DNA of 20,095 bases, from positions 1-20,095 of IMG/VR virus record IMGVR_UViG_3300031703_000074. One strand, given 5' to 3'. A program made the translations under genes and the position numbers. The stretch's first letter is position 1, and the number at the start of each line of letters is the position of its first letter. The notes under the pieces are model-generated. The model made no database searches. It had not been told where the DNA came from and saw only the letters and a list, made by a program, of their open reading frames with translations. Source of the DNA: a virus. Below are positions 13,123 through 20,095 of this stretch, in pieces.

Positions 13123-14625
13123 TTAGTCTTCATCATCCATATCATCATCTGGATCATCAATATCGCCAGAATCTATTTCTTTGGCAATCTGAGCATCGAT
13201 ATCCTTAATCTCATCTTCAGTCTGCATTAGAATGTTTTTACGAACCCACTCTCGTGAGTAATATGTTCCAATATGCTCTTCCATAATACCAAGGGTTTCA
13301 ACTCTCTCACGTAGTATTTCAGCATCTTTTAATTCAGCAAAGTGAACGTTAGATTGGAATATGATATTAATATCGTCTTTAATATTTTCCCAGTCATCAG
13401 ATGAAATAACCTTCTTTAATAAAAGCTGTGTACGTAACATACCCAAGAATATTTCTGAGAACTTGCTTCTTAGCTTACTAATAAACTTAGAGAACTTAAC
13501 CTCATCGCGGGTAATCTCAGTAGATCTACCTACAGAGAACGTAGACTCTTGATCTAACCTTGAGACAGGTACGTTTAGAGATTTATATAACTTCTTTTGG
13601 AAGTATACAATATCATCAATCTCGCCTAGACTCTGACCGCCTGGCAATGAAGTAATCTCTGTACCACGACCGCCTTCACGACGAGGTAACCAAAAGTCTT
13701 CAAGTGCAGACATATGTTTCTTTGAATCTTTTACTTCACCTGTAGAAGCATCATATACCATCTTGTTACGGTATTTGTCCATGATACCTTTTAGGTATGC
13801 TTCGGCCTTAGTCTTAGGTAAGTTACCGACATCAATATAGAAGATTCGCCTTTCAGGTGCTCTCGCAACTCTGTATATGACTAATGAATCTTCCATTAGT
13901 TTTAACTGGTTAGCAGGTTTAAGTGCTTTATGCATGTATGAGATCACACGCTTTCTTTCTGGGTCCATCAAGCCTGACGTAACATGGGATATAGAGTCTG
14001 GATGGATTTTAATTGCCTCAGACTTGTTTGCCATATTAGTTGATTGATACAAGTAGTATTCTTTAATACTCTTAATAATATCAGCAGTCTGACCTTGGAT
14101 CTTATCCTTTTCAATCTCTTTAACCTTACGAATTAACGTAGGATCAATGTATCGTATTTCTTGAATGCCTAAGTTAGGACGTTTTTGATCTATAATAATA
14201 TGATGATAAACGCGTCCGTCAATATACCACTTCCTGAACAAATCGTGTCCACGTGTCTTAATCTTAGTAAGTTTGATTATAGTATCAAATTCGGTTCTAA
14301 TCGTTTCTTTAACAGCATCAGAGGTTTCAATATCACCTACGTCAACTGATAACGGAGAATTGTTGTCATCTGTAATAATAGCTTCATTAATAATATCTTC
14401 TACCGCTGCATCACATTCAGTAATACCTGCCATATTACGATACTTTAAAATAAGATCGTTATTATTCTTTGAGTCATTACCATCTAGATCAATATACTGT
14501 CCGTAATGGCCACCACCAGATATACTTGTAGAACCCGCGTCATCTTCGGGAGCGACAAACGAAGTAGGAAGATTATTCTTCTTGTCAGTTTTTCTGGATA
14601 GTTCAAATCCAAATAATTCAGCCAT
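13123..14625 (-). CDS. 20: Portal vertex protein gp20
   Basis: This 500-residue protein (T4 gp20 has 524) forms the dodecameric portal through which DNA is packed and to which the neck attaches; it also nucleates head assembly. Family hallmarks include the GHYGQYIDLDG segment near residue 40, YRNMAGITECDAAVEDIINEAI near 62-83, DPTLIRKVKEI, the RRIFYIDVGNLPKTKAEAYLK block, WLPRREGGRGTEITSLPGGQSLGEIDDI, and KSLNVPVSRLDQ. The C-terminal 25 residues are highly acidic. The start at 14625 has AGG about seven bases upstream. A late promoter and a hairpin lie in the gap before it. Confidence 0.96.
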   Translation of the reverse strand: MAELFGFELSRKTDKKNNLPTSFVAPEDDAGSTSISGGGHYGQYIDLDGNDSKNNNDLILKYRNMAGITECDAAVEDIINEAIITDDNNSPLSVDVGDIETSDAVKETIRTEFDTIIKLTKIKTRGHDLFRKWYIDGRVYHHIIIDQKRPNLGIQEIRYIDPTLIRKVKEIEKDKIQGQTADIIKSIKEYYLYQSTNMANKSEAIKIHPDSISHVTSGLMDPERKRVISYMHKALKPANQLKLMEDSLVIYRVARAPERRIFYIDVGNLPKTKAEAYLKGIMDKYRNKMVYDASTGEVKDSKKHMSALEDFWLPRREGGRGTEITSLPGGQSLGEIDDIVYFQKKLYKSLNVPVSRLDQESTFSVGRSTEITRDEVKFSKFISKLRSKFSEIFLGMLRTQLLLKKVISSDDWENIKDDINIIFQSNVHFAELKDAEILRERVETLGIMEEHIGTYYSREWVRKNILMQTEDEIKDIDAQIAKEIDSGDIDDPDDDMDDED

Positions 14626-14646
14626 GTTAGCACCTATGTAAAATTA

Positions 14647-14663
14647 GGGCACAACGTGTGCCC
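14647..14663 (-). terminator. GC-rich hairpin in the gp19-gp20 gap
   Basis: GGGCACA and TGTGCCC form a perfect seven-base-pair stem with a three-base loop. On the minus strand it is followed by TAATTTTAC, a weak U-rich tail. It may terminate gp19 transcripts. It also lies about five bases from the predicted 5' end of the late transcript starting near 14668, so it could instead be a stabilising 5' hairpin on the gp20 message. It does not cover the gp20 ribosome binding site. Confidence 0.65.
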
Positions 14664-14673
14664 CTTATATCAG

Positions 14674-14681
14674 TATTTATA
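14674..14681 (-). promoter_or_regulatory. T4-type late promoter TATAAATA upstream of gp20
   Basis: A perfect TATAAATA box on the minus strand, directly abutting the gp19 stop codon and 48 bases before the gp20 start codon. Confidence 0.85.
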
Positions 14682-15215
14682 CTAAGTAGTAATACCCGCT
14701 GCTTCCCAATAAGAAAGCTGCAATTCAACTGTGAATTCTTCAATTGTATCAGTCGAGTCATATGATAACTCAATGGCTGATAAGTTAGTAGGCCATACGT
14801 CACGGAAATCGTAACGCTTAACTACTTCACCAGCTTTATCTAATTGCTCAATTGCCATATCACATATATATTCATTTGGATTAGAAGCACCACCACCATC
14901 TGTGTGATGGTTGATACTGTTCATCCACTTTTCAAATGCATTACGTACTGCCATGTCAGTATCATTTATAATGGTCAAACCCCAAGGTTCGAACGTACGA
15001 TCCCCGGCAATTTGAAGTTGTCTTCCACGGAAAGGAATTGTGATAGGAGCAATTACCGATGAGGGTAACTGTGCTGCCTTACACATAAATGATGCTTTGG
15101 AAGAATCTCCTGCATCAATTCCTGCTGGGAAGTTAAGAGTAGCGCGGAACAAGTTTGGACGAGCACCACCACCACTTAATTTAGCTTTAAAATCATCTAC
15201 ACTAAGAGCTGCCAT
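14682..15215 (-). CDS. 19: Tail tube protein gp19
   Basis: This 177-residue protein (T4 gp19 has 163) polymerises into the inner tube of the contractile tail. It shows the family pattern LFRATLNFPAG near residue 22, KAAQLPSSVIAPITIPFRGRQLQIAGDR near 47-74 and EPWGLTIINDTDMAVRNAFEKWMNSINHH, ending with DFRDVWPTNLSAIELSYDSTDTIEEFTVELQLSYWEA. AAGGAGAT lies just before the ATG at 15215, a very strong binding site fitting a protein needed in many copies. It follows gp18 by 11 bases. A related gene lies at 9788-9330. Confidence 0.95.
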   Translation of the reverse strand: MAALSVDDFKAKLSGGGARPNLFRATLNFPAGIDAGDSSKASFMCKAAQLPSSVIAPITIPFRGRQLQIAGDRTFEPWGLTIINDTDMAVRNAFEKWMNSINHHTDGGGASNPNEYICDMAIEQLDKAGEVVKRYDFRDVWPTNLSAIELSYDSTDTIEEFTVELQLSYWEAAGITT

Positions 15216-15226
15216 TTTATATCTCC

Positions 15227-16915
15227 TTATCCTGCAATTTCACTGAACGCAACACCAGTTCTGGTAACTGTGAAGTTCAATGTAATAAAGTTAATAGAAC
15301 GAGACGGCTTAACGTAAATATCAGCAATAAATTGGTTTGTATCAACTATTGTACCAGTATTATTAGTACCGTCACATACTACCTTAAAGTCTGTAACACC
15401 TCGACGACCTTTAACATCACGTAAGAAAGGCTCAATCATATTCTTAAACTGCGCACGTGTGAATTCATCGTTGAATTCAAATATTTGTGCTTGAGCAGCA
15501 AGATTGATTGCTTTCTGTAAAGTGATAAAGAGTCTACGTACGTTAATACGATCAAAGGAGCTTGGTGCACCTGCGTTAGTCTTATCACCAAATAGCATGG
15601 TACCTTGTCCAGGCATTGCAACTATTGGGTTAACTCCAGCCTTGTATAGACTGTCTCTTTCTGTCTGTGAAGGATTCCAAAGCAACTTTGTAACACCGCG
15701 GATTTGTCCACGCGCTACACCAGCTGGTGAAAACCAGGGATCAGCAACCTCATCAGTAGCAGCCATACAACCAGCAACTGCGGCTGAAGCACCGATATTA
15801 ATGAATACGTCATTATATTTATCATACACTTTAAGAGCTGTAGAATCTAGCACAGCGTATGTAGATTTAGTTATAGGGGTTCCAGCACCCGTCGTGTTTG
15901 TCGCCCAATCAAGCACTGCTATAGCAGGTGTTGCTGATGTGCTATCACTAATTTCTGGAGATATACATGCAATACAGTCTCTACGACCATCAGCAATAGC
16001 GACTAACATATTACCTACGGTTTGAGTAACCGCACCGCCAATAAGGAAATCAATTTCGACCGATGCACTATCGCTAAACTTTTGATATGCAGTAGTAATA
16101 TTGCCAGCGGTTGGAGCGCTATCATCAACACCGCCAGTAAAGTCTACAGTAATAGCTGCAGTGTGGGTGTCCATTGCACCGCTAACGGCACTTGATGCAC
16201 TACCTACTTGTGTAAGTTCAGTTGAATTGTGACCAGCCCACCAAACCCAGCGAGATTGGTTATTAATTACATTTTTGTAGAATACAGTTTCACCTGTGCC
16301 GCCCTTAGCATCAGATAACTGAGACACATGTGGAAATCTTTCAATAACACTTCCAGCTGTACCTGTTATAGCACCACTTGAATCAACAAGTGCAATGTGC
16401 ATCTCGTCTCCAGTGATTGAACGTGCATTTGCAAACGCTGATGTTCCTGGAGCGAAATCGAATCCTGCTTTATATGACCATGTAGCAAATGCCGAGCCGG
16501 CAGGACATACTGAAACCTTGATAGCATTACCTATTGCTCCAGGGTATTTTGCAATAAATGTTGCACCAGTTGGAAATGATGACAAAAGATCATGTGCTGC
16601 TTTATTTTGAATAGAGATGTTAGTGCTAGAACCATTATCTGCGTTCTTTTGAGCTGCTCCTTCTGTACGCACTACTCTAAGAGATTGAGCATATAAAAGA
16701 AATATAGATGCGCTCGTGAATGTTGAATTAGTTAATAGATCCGGAGATCCAAATGATGCAACAAGTTCTGTTTCAGAACCTACTGTTACGATGTCGTTGA
16801 CAGGACCCCAGTTAAAAGCACCAGCAATTGCGCCGGTTGACGTTGACACGCCGGGTACTGAATTAGAAGCATCGATTTCTTTTGACTGTACGCCAGGGGA
16901 AACTAAAAATGCCAT
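15227..16915 (-). CDS. 18: Contractile tail sheath protein gp18
   Basis: This 562-residue protein (T4 gp18 has 659) forms the outer contractile sheath. The start MAFLVSPGVQSKEIDAS and the GAIAGAFNWGPVNDI segment are typical. The C-terminal domain carries NVRRLFITLQKAI, then FEFNDEFTRAQFKNMIEPFLRDVKGRRGV, and ends INFITLNFTVTRTGVAFSEI, all strongly conserved in the family. The shorter length suggests that surface protrusion domains of T4 gp18 are reduced (inference). GAGG lies seven bases before the start at 16915. It is transcribed from a late promoter 73 bases upstream. Confidence 0.96.
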   Translation of the reverse strand: MAFLVSPGVQSKEIDASNSVPGVSTSTGAIAGAFNWGPVNDIVTVGSETELVASFGSPDLLTNSTFTSASIFLLYAQSLRVVRTEGAAQKNADNGSSTNISIQNKAAHDLLSSFPTGATFIAKYPGAIGNAIKVSVCPAGSAFATWSYKAGFDFAPGTSAFANARSITGDEMHIALVDSSGAITGTAGSVIERFPHVSQLSDAKGGTGETVFYKNVINNQSRWVWWAGHNSTELTQVGSASSAVSGAMDTHTAAITVDFTGGVDDSAPTAGNITTAYQKFSDSASVEIDFLIGGAVTQTVGNMLVAIADGRRDCIACISPEISDSTSATPAIAVLDWATNTTGAGTPITKSTYAVLDSTALKVYDKYNDVFINIGASAAVAGCMAATDEVADPWFSPAGVARGQIRGVTKLLWNPSQTERDSLYKAGVNPIVAMPGQGTMLFGDKTNAGAPSSFDRINVRRLFITLQKAINLAAQAQIFEFNDEFTRAQFKNMIEPFLRDVKGRRGVTDFKVVCDGTNNTGTIVDTNQFIADIYVKPSRSINFITLNFTVTRTGVAFSEIAG

Positions 16916-16938
16916 GATCTTTCCTCATTATTTATTTT

Positions 16939-16969
16939 ATATGGTTTCATTATATGGTTCATTATATGA
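16939..16969 (-). repeat. Short direct repeats in the gp18 leader
   Basis: The unit ATATGGTTTCATT is followed by ATATGGTTCATT and then a partial copy, ATATGAATT, on the plus strand. On the minus strand these fall inside the untranslated leader between the late promoter and gp18 and create two extra ATG codons. Function unknown. Confidence 0.5.
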
Positions 16970-16988
16970 ATTAACTCAATCTTGATAC

Positions 16989-16996
16989 TATTTATA
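16989..16996 (-). promoter_or_regulatory. T4-type late promoter TATAAATA upstream of gp18
   Basis: A perfect TATAAATA box on the minus strand in the 102-base gap between the gp17 stop codon and gp18. The leader would be about 67 bases. Confidence 0.85.
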
Positions 16997-17017
16997 CTTA
17001 AACCATATTCACCTATG

Positions 17018-18595
17018 TTATTCTAAATTCCACAATGTCCCGCCAAGCATTTCTTGTGTTGGCTCATCATCGCGGTTACTAGGTATCACACCAAATGGCA
17101 CTAAATCATTCTCTATTTCTAATGATCTTTCTGCATACAACATGTTCTTTATATCGATATTAGTCATTTCTTGGAAGAATGGTGTGGATGTGTACCAACC
17201 AAACATAACTAAATTCATTACAAGATCGTCATGCATTCCAGGTAATGCTTCGTATGAAGCTCCTCTTGCAGAAAATGCTGATAGCTCACGTATAGTTTCA
17301 GCGTCATTAATAACAATTTTACCCTGCTCTATTAAATCTTTCATATTAGAGCAACCGATTCTTTTGACCTTCTTGGTCATTGTGACACCTACACCACCAG
17401 CTTTAACAGCGCTTTCTACGTGTACATTCTCATATTCTAAATCGTAATATAATCCATTACATACAACGTCACCAGACGCGTTATTTTCAATGACAACATA
17501 TGCATCGTTAAATGTCTTTCCGTATTTATATATAATATCCGGAAATAGTAGAGGTGACATCATATTATTTCTATATGTTGCCACTTGAATGAATGGCTCT
17601 ACGCTAATATCTATAACGTTAAAAGTAGAGTAATCCTGACCTCTTCCCTTTGCTACGTCGACAAACATTAAATAATTGTGGTCTTCTATTGGTTTCTTAT
17701 AGAGATTAACACCATTCTGAGTATATAATGGTTCAATTGACACAAGGCTCATTAACTTATTTGCATCAATTAGAGTATTACCAGACGATATGACTTGGTT
17801 ACCAAACTCTTGATCGAACTGCATTTGTGAAGTGTTTGCTATAGTCTCAGCCTTCCATGCTTCATCACGTCCAGGAACGTCCCACCAATCTACTTGGAAT
17901 GGTTTAAAATTATTTGTACTCTGTACTGCACCTTCCCATAATTTATGGAATACATTAGCTACACCATTTCGTGTCGATGTAATAATAACCTTAGTGTTCT
18001 TACCGGATGAAATTACAGGGTATGTAGAGGTATAAAATTCAGCGTCATTCTCCACAAATGCAAACTCATCTAAGAATAATAAGTTAATAGACATACCACG
18101 AATAGATGAACCTGATGTAGCAGATGCAATAATACGAGAGTTATTACTAAATTCAATAGAACCTTTGTTGAGTGCCTTACAACCAGGTTGAAGAAAGAAT
18201 GGAAGATTTTCTAACATAAGAGTGATACGAGATAACATTTCTCGTGAAGTAGCACCTTTGTTAGCAAGAATAGCTATCGTTTGTTCTGAATGGAATACTG
18301 CATACCATAATATATACGCAACGGATGATATACTTTTTCCAGACTGTCTACACGCAAGTACAATAGAGAATCTATTATCATTAAAATGATTAAACATTTT
18401 CTCTTGATAATCGTACAACTGGAATGGAACTAAACCTTCATCCAGGTTTATCACTTTAAGATAGGTCACAGCAAAGTATACCGGATCACGCATACACTTC
18501 TGGTATTCAAATATAGTCTCTTTATCCCATCCTTGAGAAACCCCATCACGCTTAATTAGTGGGTTACCTAGATAAGTTTCAATCCTTTGAGTCAT
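17018..18595 (-). CDS. 17: Terminase large subunit gp17
   Basis: This 525-residue protein (T4 gp17 has 610) is the DNA packaging motor. The ATPase domain has Walker A ACRQSGKS at residues 81-88, Walker B NLLFLDEFAF at 171-180 with D176 and the catalytic E177, and the coupling motif ITSTRNG at 205-211. The RNase H-like nuclease domain has D313 in FVDVAKGRGQD, E370 in VVIENNASGD and D456-D457 in GMHDDLV. All catalytic residues are intact. The start at 18595 has AGAGG six bases upstream and overlaps the end of gp16 by 17 bases. Confidence 0.96.
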   Translation of the reverse strand: MTQRIETYLGNPLIKRDGVSQGWDKETIFEYQKCMRDPVYFAVTYLKVINLDEGLVPFQLYDYQEKMFNHFNDNRFSIVLACRQSGKSISSVAYILWYAVFHSEQTIAILANKGATSREMLSRITLMLENLPFFLQPGCKALNKGSIEFSNNSRIIASATSGSSIRGMSINLLFLDEFAFVENDAEFYTSTYPVISSGKNTKVIITSTRNGVANVFHKLWEGAVQSTNNFKPFQVDWWDVPGRDEAWKAETIANTSQMQFDQEFGNQVISSGNTLIDANKLMSLVSIEPLYTQNGVNLYKKPIEDHNYLMFVDVAKGRGQDYSTFNVIDISVEPFIQVATYRNNMMSPLLFPDIIYKYGKTFNDAYVVIENNASGDVVCNGLYYDLEYENVHVESAVKAGGVGVTMTKKVKRIGCSNMKDLIEQGKIVINDAETIRELSAFSARGASYEALPGMHDDLVMNLVMFGWYTSTPFFQEMTNIDIKNMLYAERSLEIENDLVPFGVIPSNRDDEPTQEMLGGTLWNLE

Positions 18596-18980
18596 CTACA
18601 ACCTCTTTTTCAGTAGGCTCTGATGATAATAACCTTTGAAGTTCAGTAGTAGATCCTACAAATAGATTATTATTCACAGTACCACTACCTATAGCAGCGA
18701 TACTTTTATTATCTTGAAGATCCTTCTTGACCTTCTGCAGCGTGATTATCTTCTCGTTAACGTCAGCCACGTCTTTGATAAGTCTTCCAAGAACTTCGAA
18801 CGATCTTGGGTTATCAGATTCAGTTGCCAGTTCAAGCATAGCCTCAATTGCTTCAGATCCTCTATCCACTAACTCATAATACTTAGCCCGAGAATAATTA
18901 TAATCTGCATCAACATCAAGACTGTTCTTATCAGTCGTCACCTTCGAAGAAATTATAGGTTTCTGTGTATCCATAAACAT
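18579..18980 (-). CDS. 16: Terminase small subunit gp16
   Basis: This 133-residue protein (T4 gp16 has 164) recognises DNA and regulates gp17 during packaging. The central helical hairpin resembles T4: EAMLELATESDNPRSFEVLGRLIKDVADVNEKIITLQK parallels T4 [36 protein letters not shown]. After it comes NNLFVGSTTELQRLL (T4 NATVFMGSPTDLMDEI). ATG 18980 was chosen because GGAG lies six bases upstream; an in-frame TTG at 18998 has no binding site. It overlaps the end of gp15 by 50 bases and the start of gp17 by 17. Confidence 0.88.
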   Translation of the reverse strand: MFMDTQKPIISSKVTTDKNSLDVDADYNYSRAKYYELVDRGSEAIEAMLELATESDNPRSFEVLGRLIKDVADVNEKIITLQKVKKDLQDNKSIAAIGSGTVNNNLFVGSTTELQRLLSSEPTEKEVVDDSKD

Positions 18981-19701
18981 CATTAACTCCTGCATCAACT
19001 GGATTTGTTGTAGTATTTACTCGTTCCAGATATAGGTCTGAACCAGTTCTATTAATATCTGTTTTAGTAGTACGTATCGTAGCTTGTTCACCATCGACAG
19101 GGCCATAGAAGTTGGTTTTAATATCAAAGTCAAGTGTATAAATTATAACACGTCTCTGAGTAAAATCACCCTCATACTCATCAGACATATTAACACCAGT
19201 TAAAGTAATAGGCATATCAGTTTTGATTGCCTCACTTCCAGGAATATTTTTAATAGTCACTGTATAAGATGGTTGGAAGTATGGAATGATTTGCTCAATA
19301 ATCTGAAGTCCATCATCCTGAGTCTTCGCCATTATATTTAACTGCATACCAATGGTATACGGAGCAGCAACATACACACCAATTTTCTTATTAAGCGTGG
19401 TTGATGCTACTGAAAACTTTGTTGTTTTCGCTAACTGTCGAGCCGGATCATATGCCATTGAAGTAATTTCAAAGCTCATGCGTGGTAACTTAATACCCAT
19501 TGAAGTATCATTTAACTTAGGAGATTCTTCTAATCTAGCTAAGAACTTCTGACGAGGTCCATAGGCAAGAGGTACCTTCATTTGATCTTTAGTAGCACCT
19601 GCAGAATCTTTTCGAATAACAAATATATCATTAAATATAGTACCAAATACCGATACAGTTCTTCGAATTGTTTGATGATAAAAGTGTCCATTAGTAAGCA
19701 T
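18931..19701 (-). CDS. 15: Tail sheath terminator gp15
   Basis: This 256-residue protein (T4 gp15 has 272) caps the finished tail sheath and joins it to the head neck. The start GHFYHQTIRRTVSVFGTIFNDIFVIR parallels T4 (GYFYNSSFRRYATLMGDLFSNIQIKR). Other conserved parts are VPLAYGPRQKFLARL, LPRMSFEITSMAYD, and IIEQIIPYFQPSYTVTI (T4 IVEQILPYFQPHFNTTM). The start has GGAGAG just upstream and shares one base with the gp14 stop codon (TAATG), so translation is coupled. Order gp14-gp15-gp16-gp17 is as in T4. Confidence 0.93.
   Translation of the reverse strand: MLTNGHFYHQTIRRTVSVFGTIFNDIFVIRKDSAGATKDQMKVPLAYGPRQKFLARLEESPKLNDTSMGIKLPRMSFEITSMAYDPARQLAKTTKFSVASTTLNKKIGVYVAAPYTIGMQLNIMAKTQDDGLQIIEQIIPYFQPSYTVTIKNIPGSEAIKTDMPITLTGVNMSDEYEGDFTQRRVIIYTLDFDIKTNFYGPVDGEQATIRTTKTDINRTGSDLYLERVNTTTNPVDAGVNDVYGYTETYNFFEGDD
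18987..18990 (-). promoter_or_regulatory. Ribosome binding site deciding the gp16 start
   Basis: GGAG on the minus strand lies six bases before ATG 18980. ATG 18983 (three-base gap) and ATG 18974 (12-base gap) are less well spaced. The site is inside the gp15 coding sequence. Confidence 0.7.
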
Positions 19702-20095
19702 TATATCTCTCCGAATGGATTAGTTTCATTAAAGTCCAATATATCAGTACGAAGAGTGTCAAACGTATCATTCTTATTGAATGGATCACCTTGGTCTTCA
19801 GATACAGAAACTACATTCCATGAAGCTGCAGATGCCATTCCAACAACAGGAAGAGCTAATGCAAATTCGGTGTATTTATTAGTTGATGCTCTAACATGAC
19901 TGAGATACAAGTATCTATTAGCAGGTAATGTTCCTGCTGTAACTTGAGCAACTTCAGCGGTTATGACCGTACCAGTACCTAATGTCTGTGTTACCGTCTC
20001 TTGTACTGTAAACGATGTACCGTTACTACCATCTATTAACAACTTATAAGCGAATGCAAAGTCGTCATCTAGCTTGTCAATCTCGGCGTAACCAG
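19701..20095 (-). CDS. 14: Neck protein gp14, C-terminal part (gene runs off the window)
   Basis: The open frame continues through the right edge of the window, so only the last 131 or so residues are visible. The visible start is GYAEIDKLDDDFAFAYKLL; a TTG at 20042 is internal. Position directly before gp15 and the ending FNETNPFGEI, like the endings of marine gp14 neck proteins, point to gp14, which connects head and tail. The middle contains a strand-rich segment (VQETVTQTLGTGTVITAEVAQ, later ASWNVVSVSED) that T4 gp14 lacks as far as I can tell. The call rests more on gene order than on strong motifs. Confidence 0.65.
   Translation of the reverse strand, partial: GYAEIDKLDDDFAFAYKLLIDGSNGTSFTVQETVTQTLGTGTVITAEVAQVTAGTLPANRYLYLSHVRASTNKYTEFALALPVVGMASAASWNVVSVSEDQGDPFNKNDTFDTLRTDILDFNETNPFGEI

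Noticed and set aside
15504-16025. Long plus-strand open frame opposite gp18
   Set aside because: It lies wholly opposite a strongly conserved gene, has no convincing promoter or family motif, and reflects the codon pattern of gp18.
17523-17530. TATAAATA on the minus strand inside gp17
   Set aside because: It encodes the I-Y-K-Y stretch of gp17; an internal promoter cannot be excluded, but gp18 has its own better-placed box.

Overview
The window is a stretch of a T4-like (Tevenvirinae-related) myovirus genome, probably from a marine phage. All convincing genes lie on the minus strand, so they are transcribed from right to left. The proteins align in order with T4 gp14-gp15-gp16-gp17-gp18-gp19-gp20-gp67-(gp68 position)-gp21-gp22-gp23, then a tail-tube-like gene, UvsY, UvsW, gp55, an auxiliary oxygenase, gp47, gp46, gp45, DsbA, gp44 and DexA. 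This fused order of structural, recombination and replication blocks resembles marine T4-like phages more than T4 itself. The host cannot be fixed from the sequence. Product names come from remembered family motifs and T4 homologues, not from a database search.

Region 1 (about 9900-20095) is the virion block: neck (gp14, cut by the window edge), sheath terminator (gp15), terminase (gp16, gp17), sheath (gp18), tube (gp19), portal (gp20), prohead core (gp67 and a small protein in the gp68 position), prohead protease (gp21), scaffold (gp22) and a compact major capsid protein (gp23). Four perfect TATAAATA late-promoter boxes sit in gaps ahead of gp18, gp20, gp67 and the gene after gp23. A strong terminator hairpin follows gp23.

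Region 2 (about 7370-9820) holds a second tail-tube-fold gene, then uvsY and uvsW for recombination-dependent replication. Region 3 (5490-7372) has a 177-base divergent promoter region, the late sigma factor gp55, and a phage-borne ring-hydroxylating-oxygenase-like protein whose Rieske cluster ligands are absent. Region 4 (1-5490) holds gp47/gp46 (recombination nuclease), gp45 (sliding clamp), DsbA, gp44 (clamp loader ATPase), DexA and the first codons of another gene.

Regions 3 and 4 are controlled by a shared promoter family, TGTACA-N14-TGn-TATAAT (17 bases between hexamers). Four copies drive gp55, gp47-46, gp45 and gp44 on the minus strand. A fifth, equally good copy points the other way on the plus strand (7292-7320) and has no gene in front of it. 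The genes fit one programme: the TGTACA promoters make replication/recombination proteins plus gp55 and the clamp gp45; gp55 and gp45 (with DsbA as a likely modulator) then activate the TATAAATA promoters of the virion genes.

There is no gene-free stretch longer than 300 bases. I found no tRNA, CRISPR array or insertion sequence.
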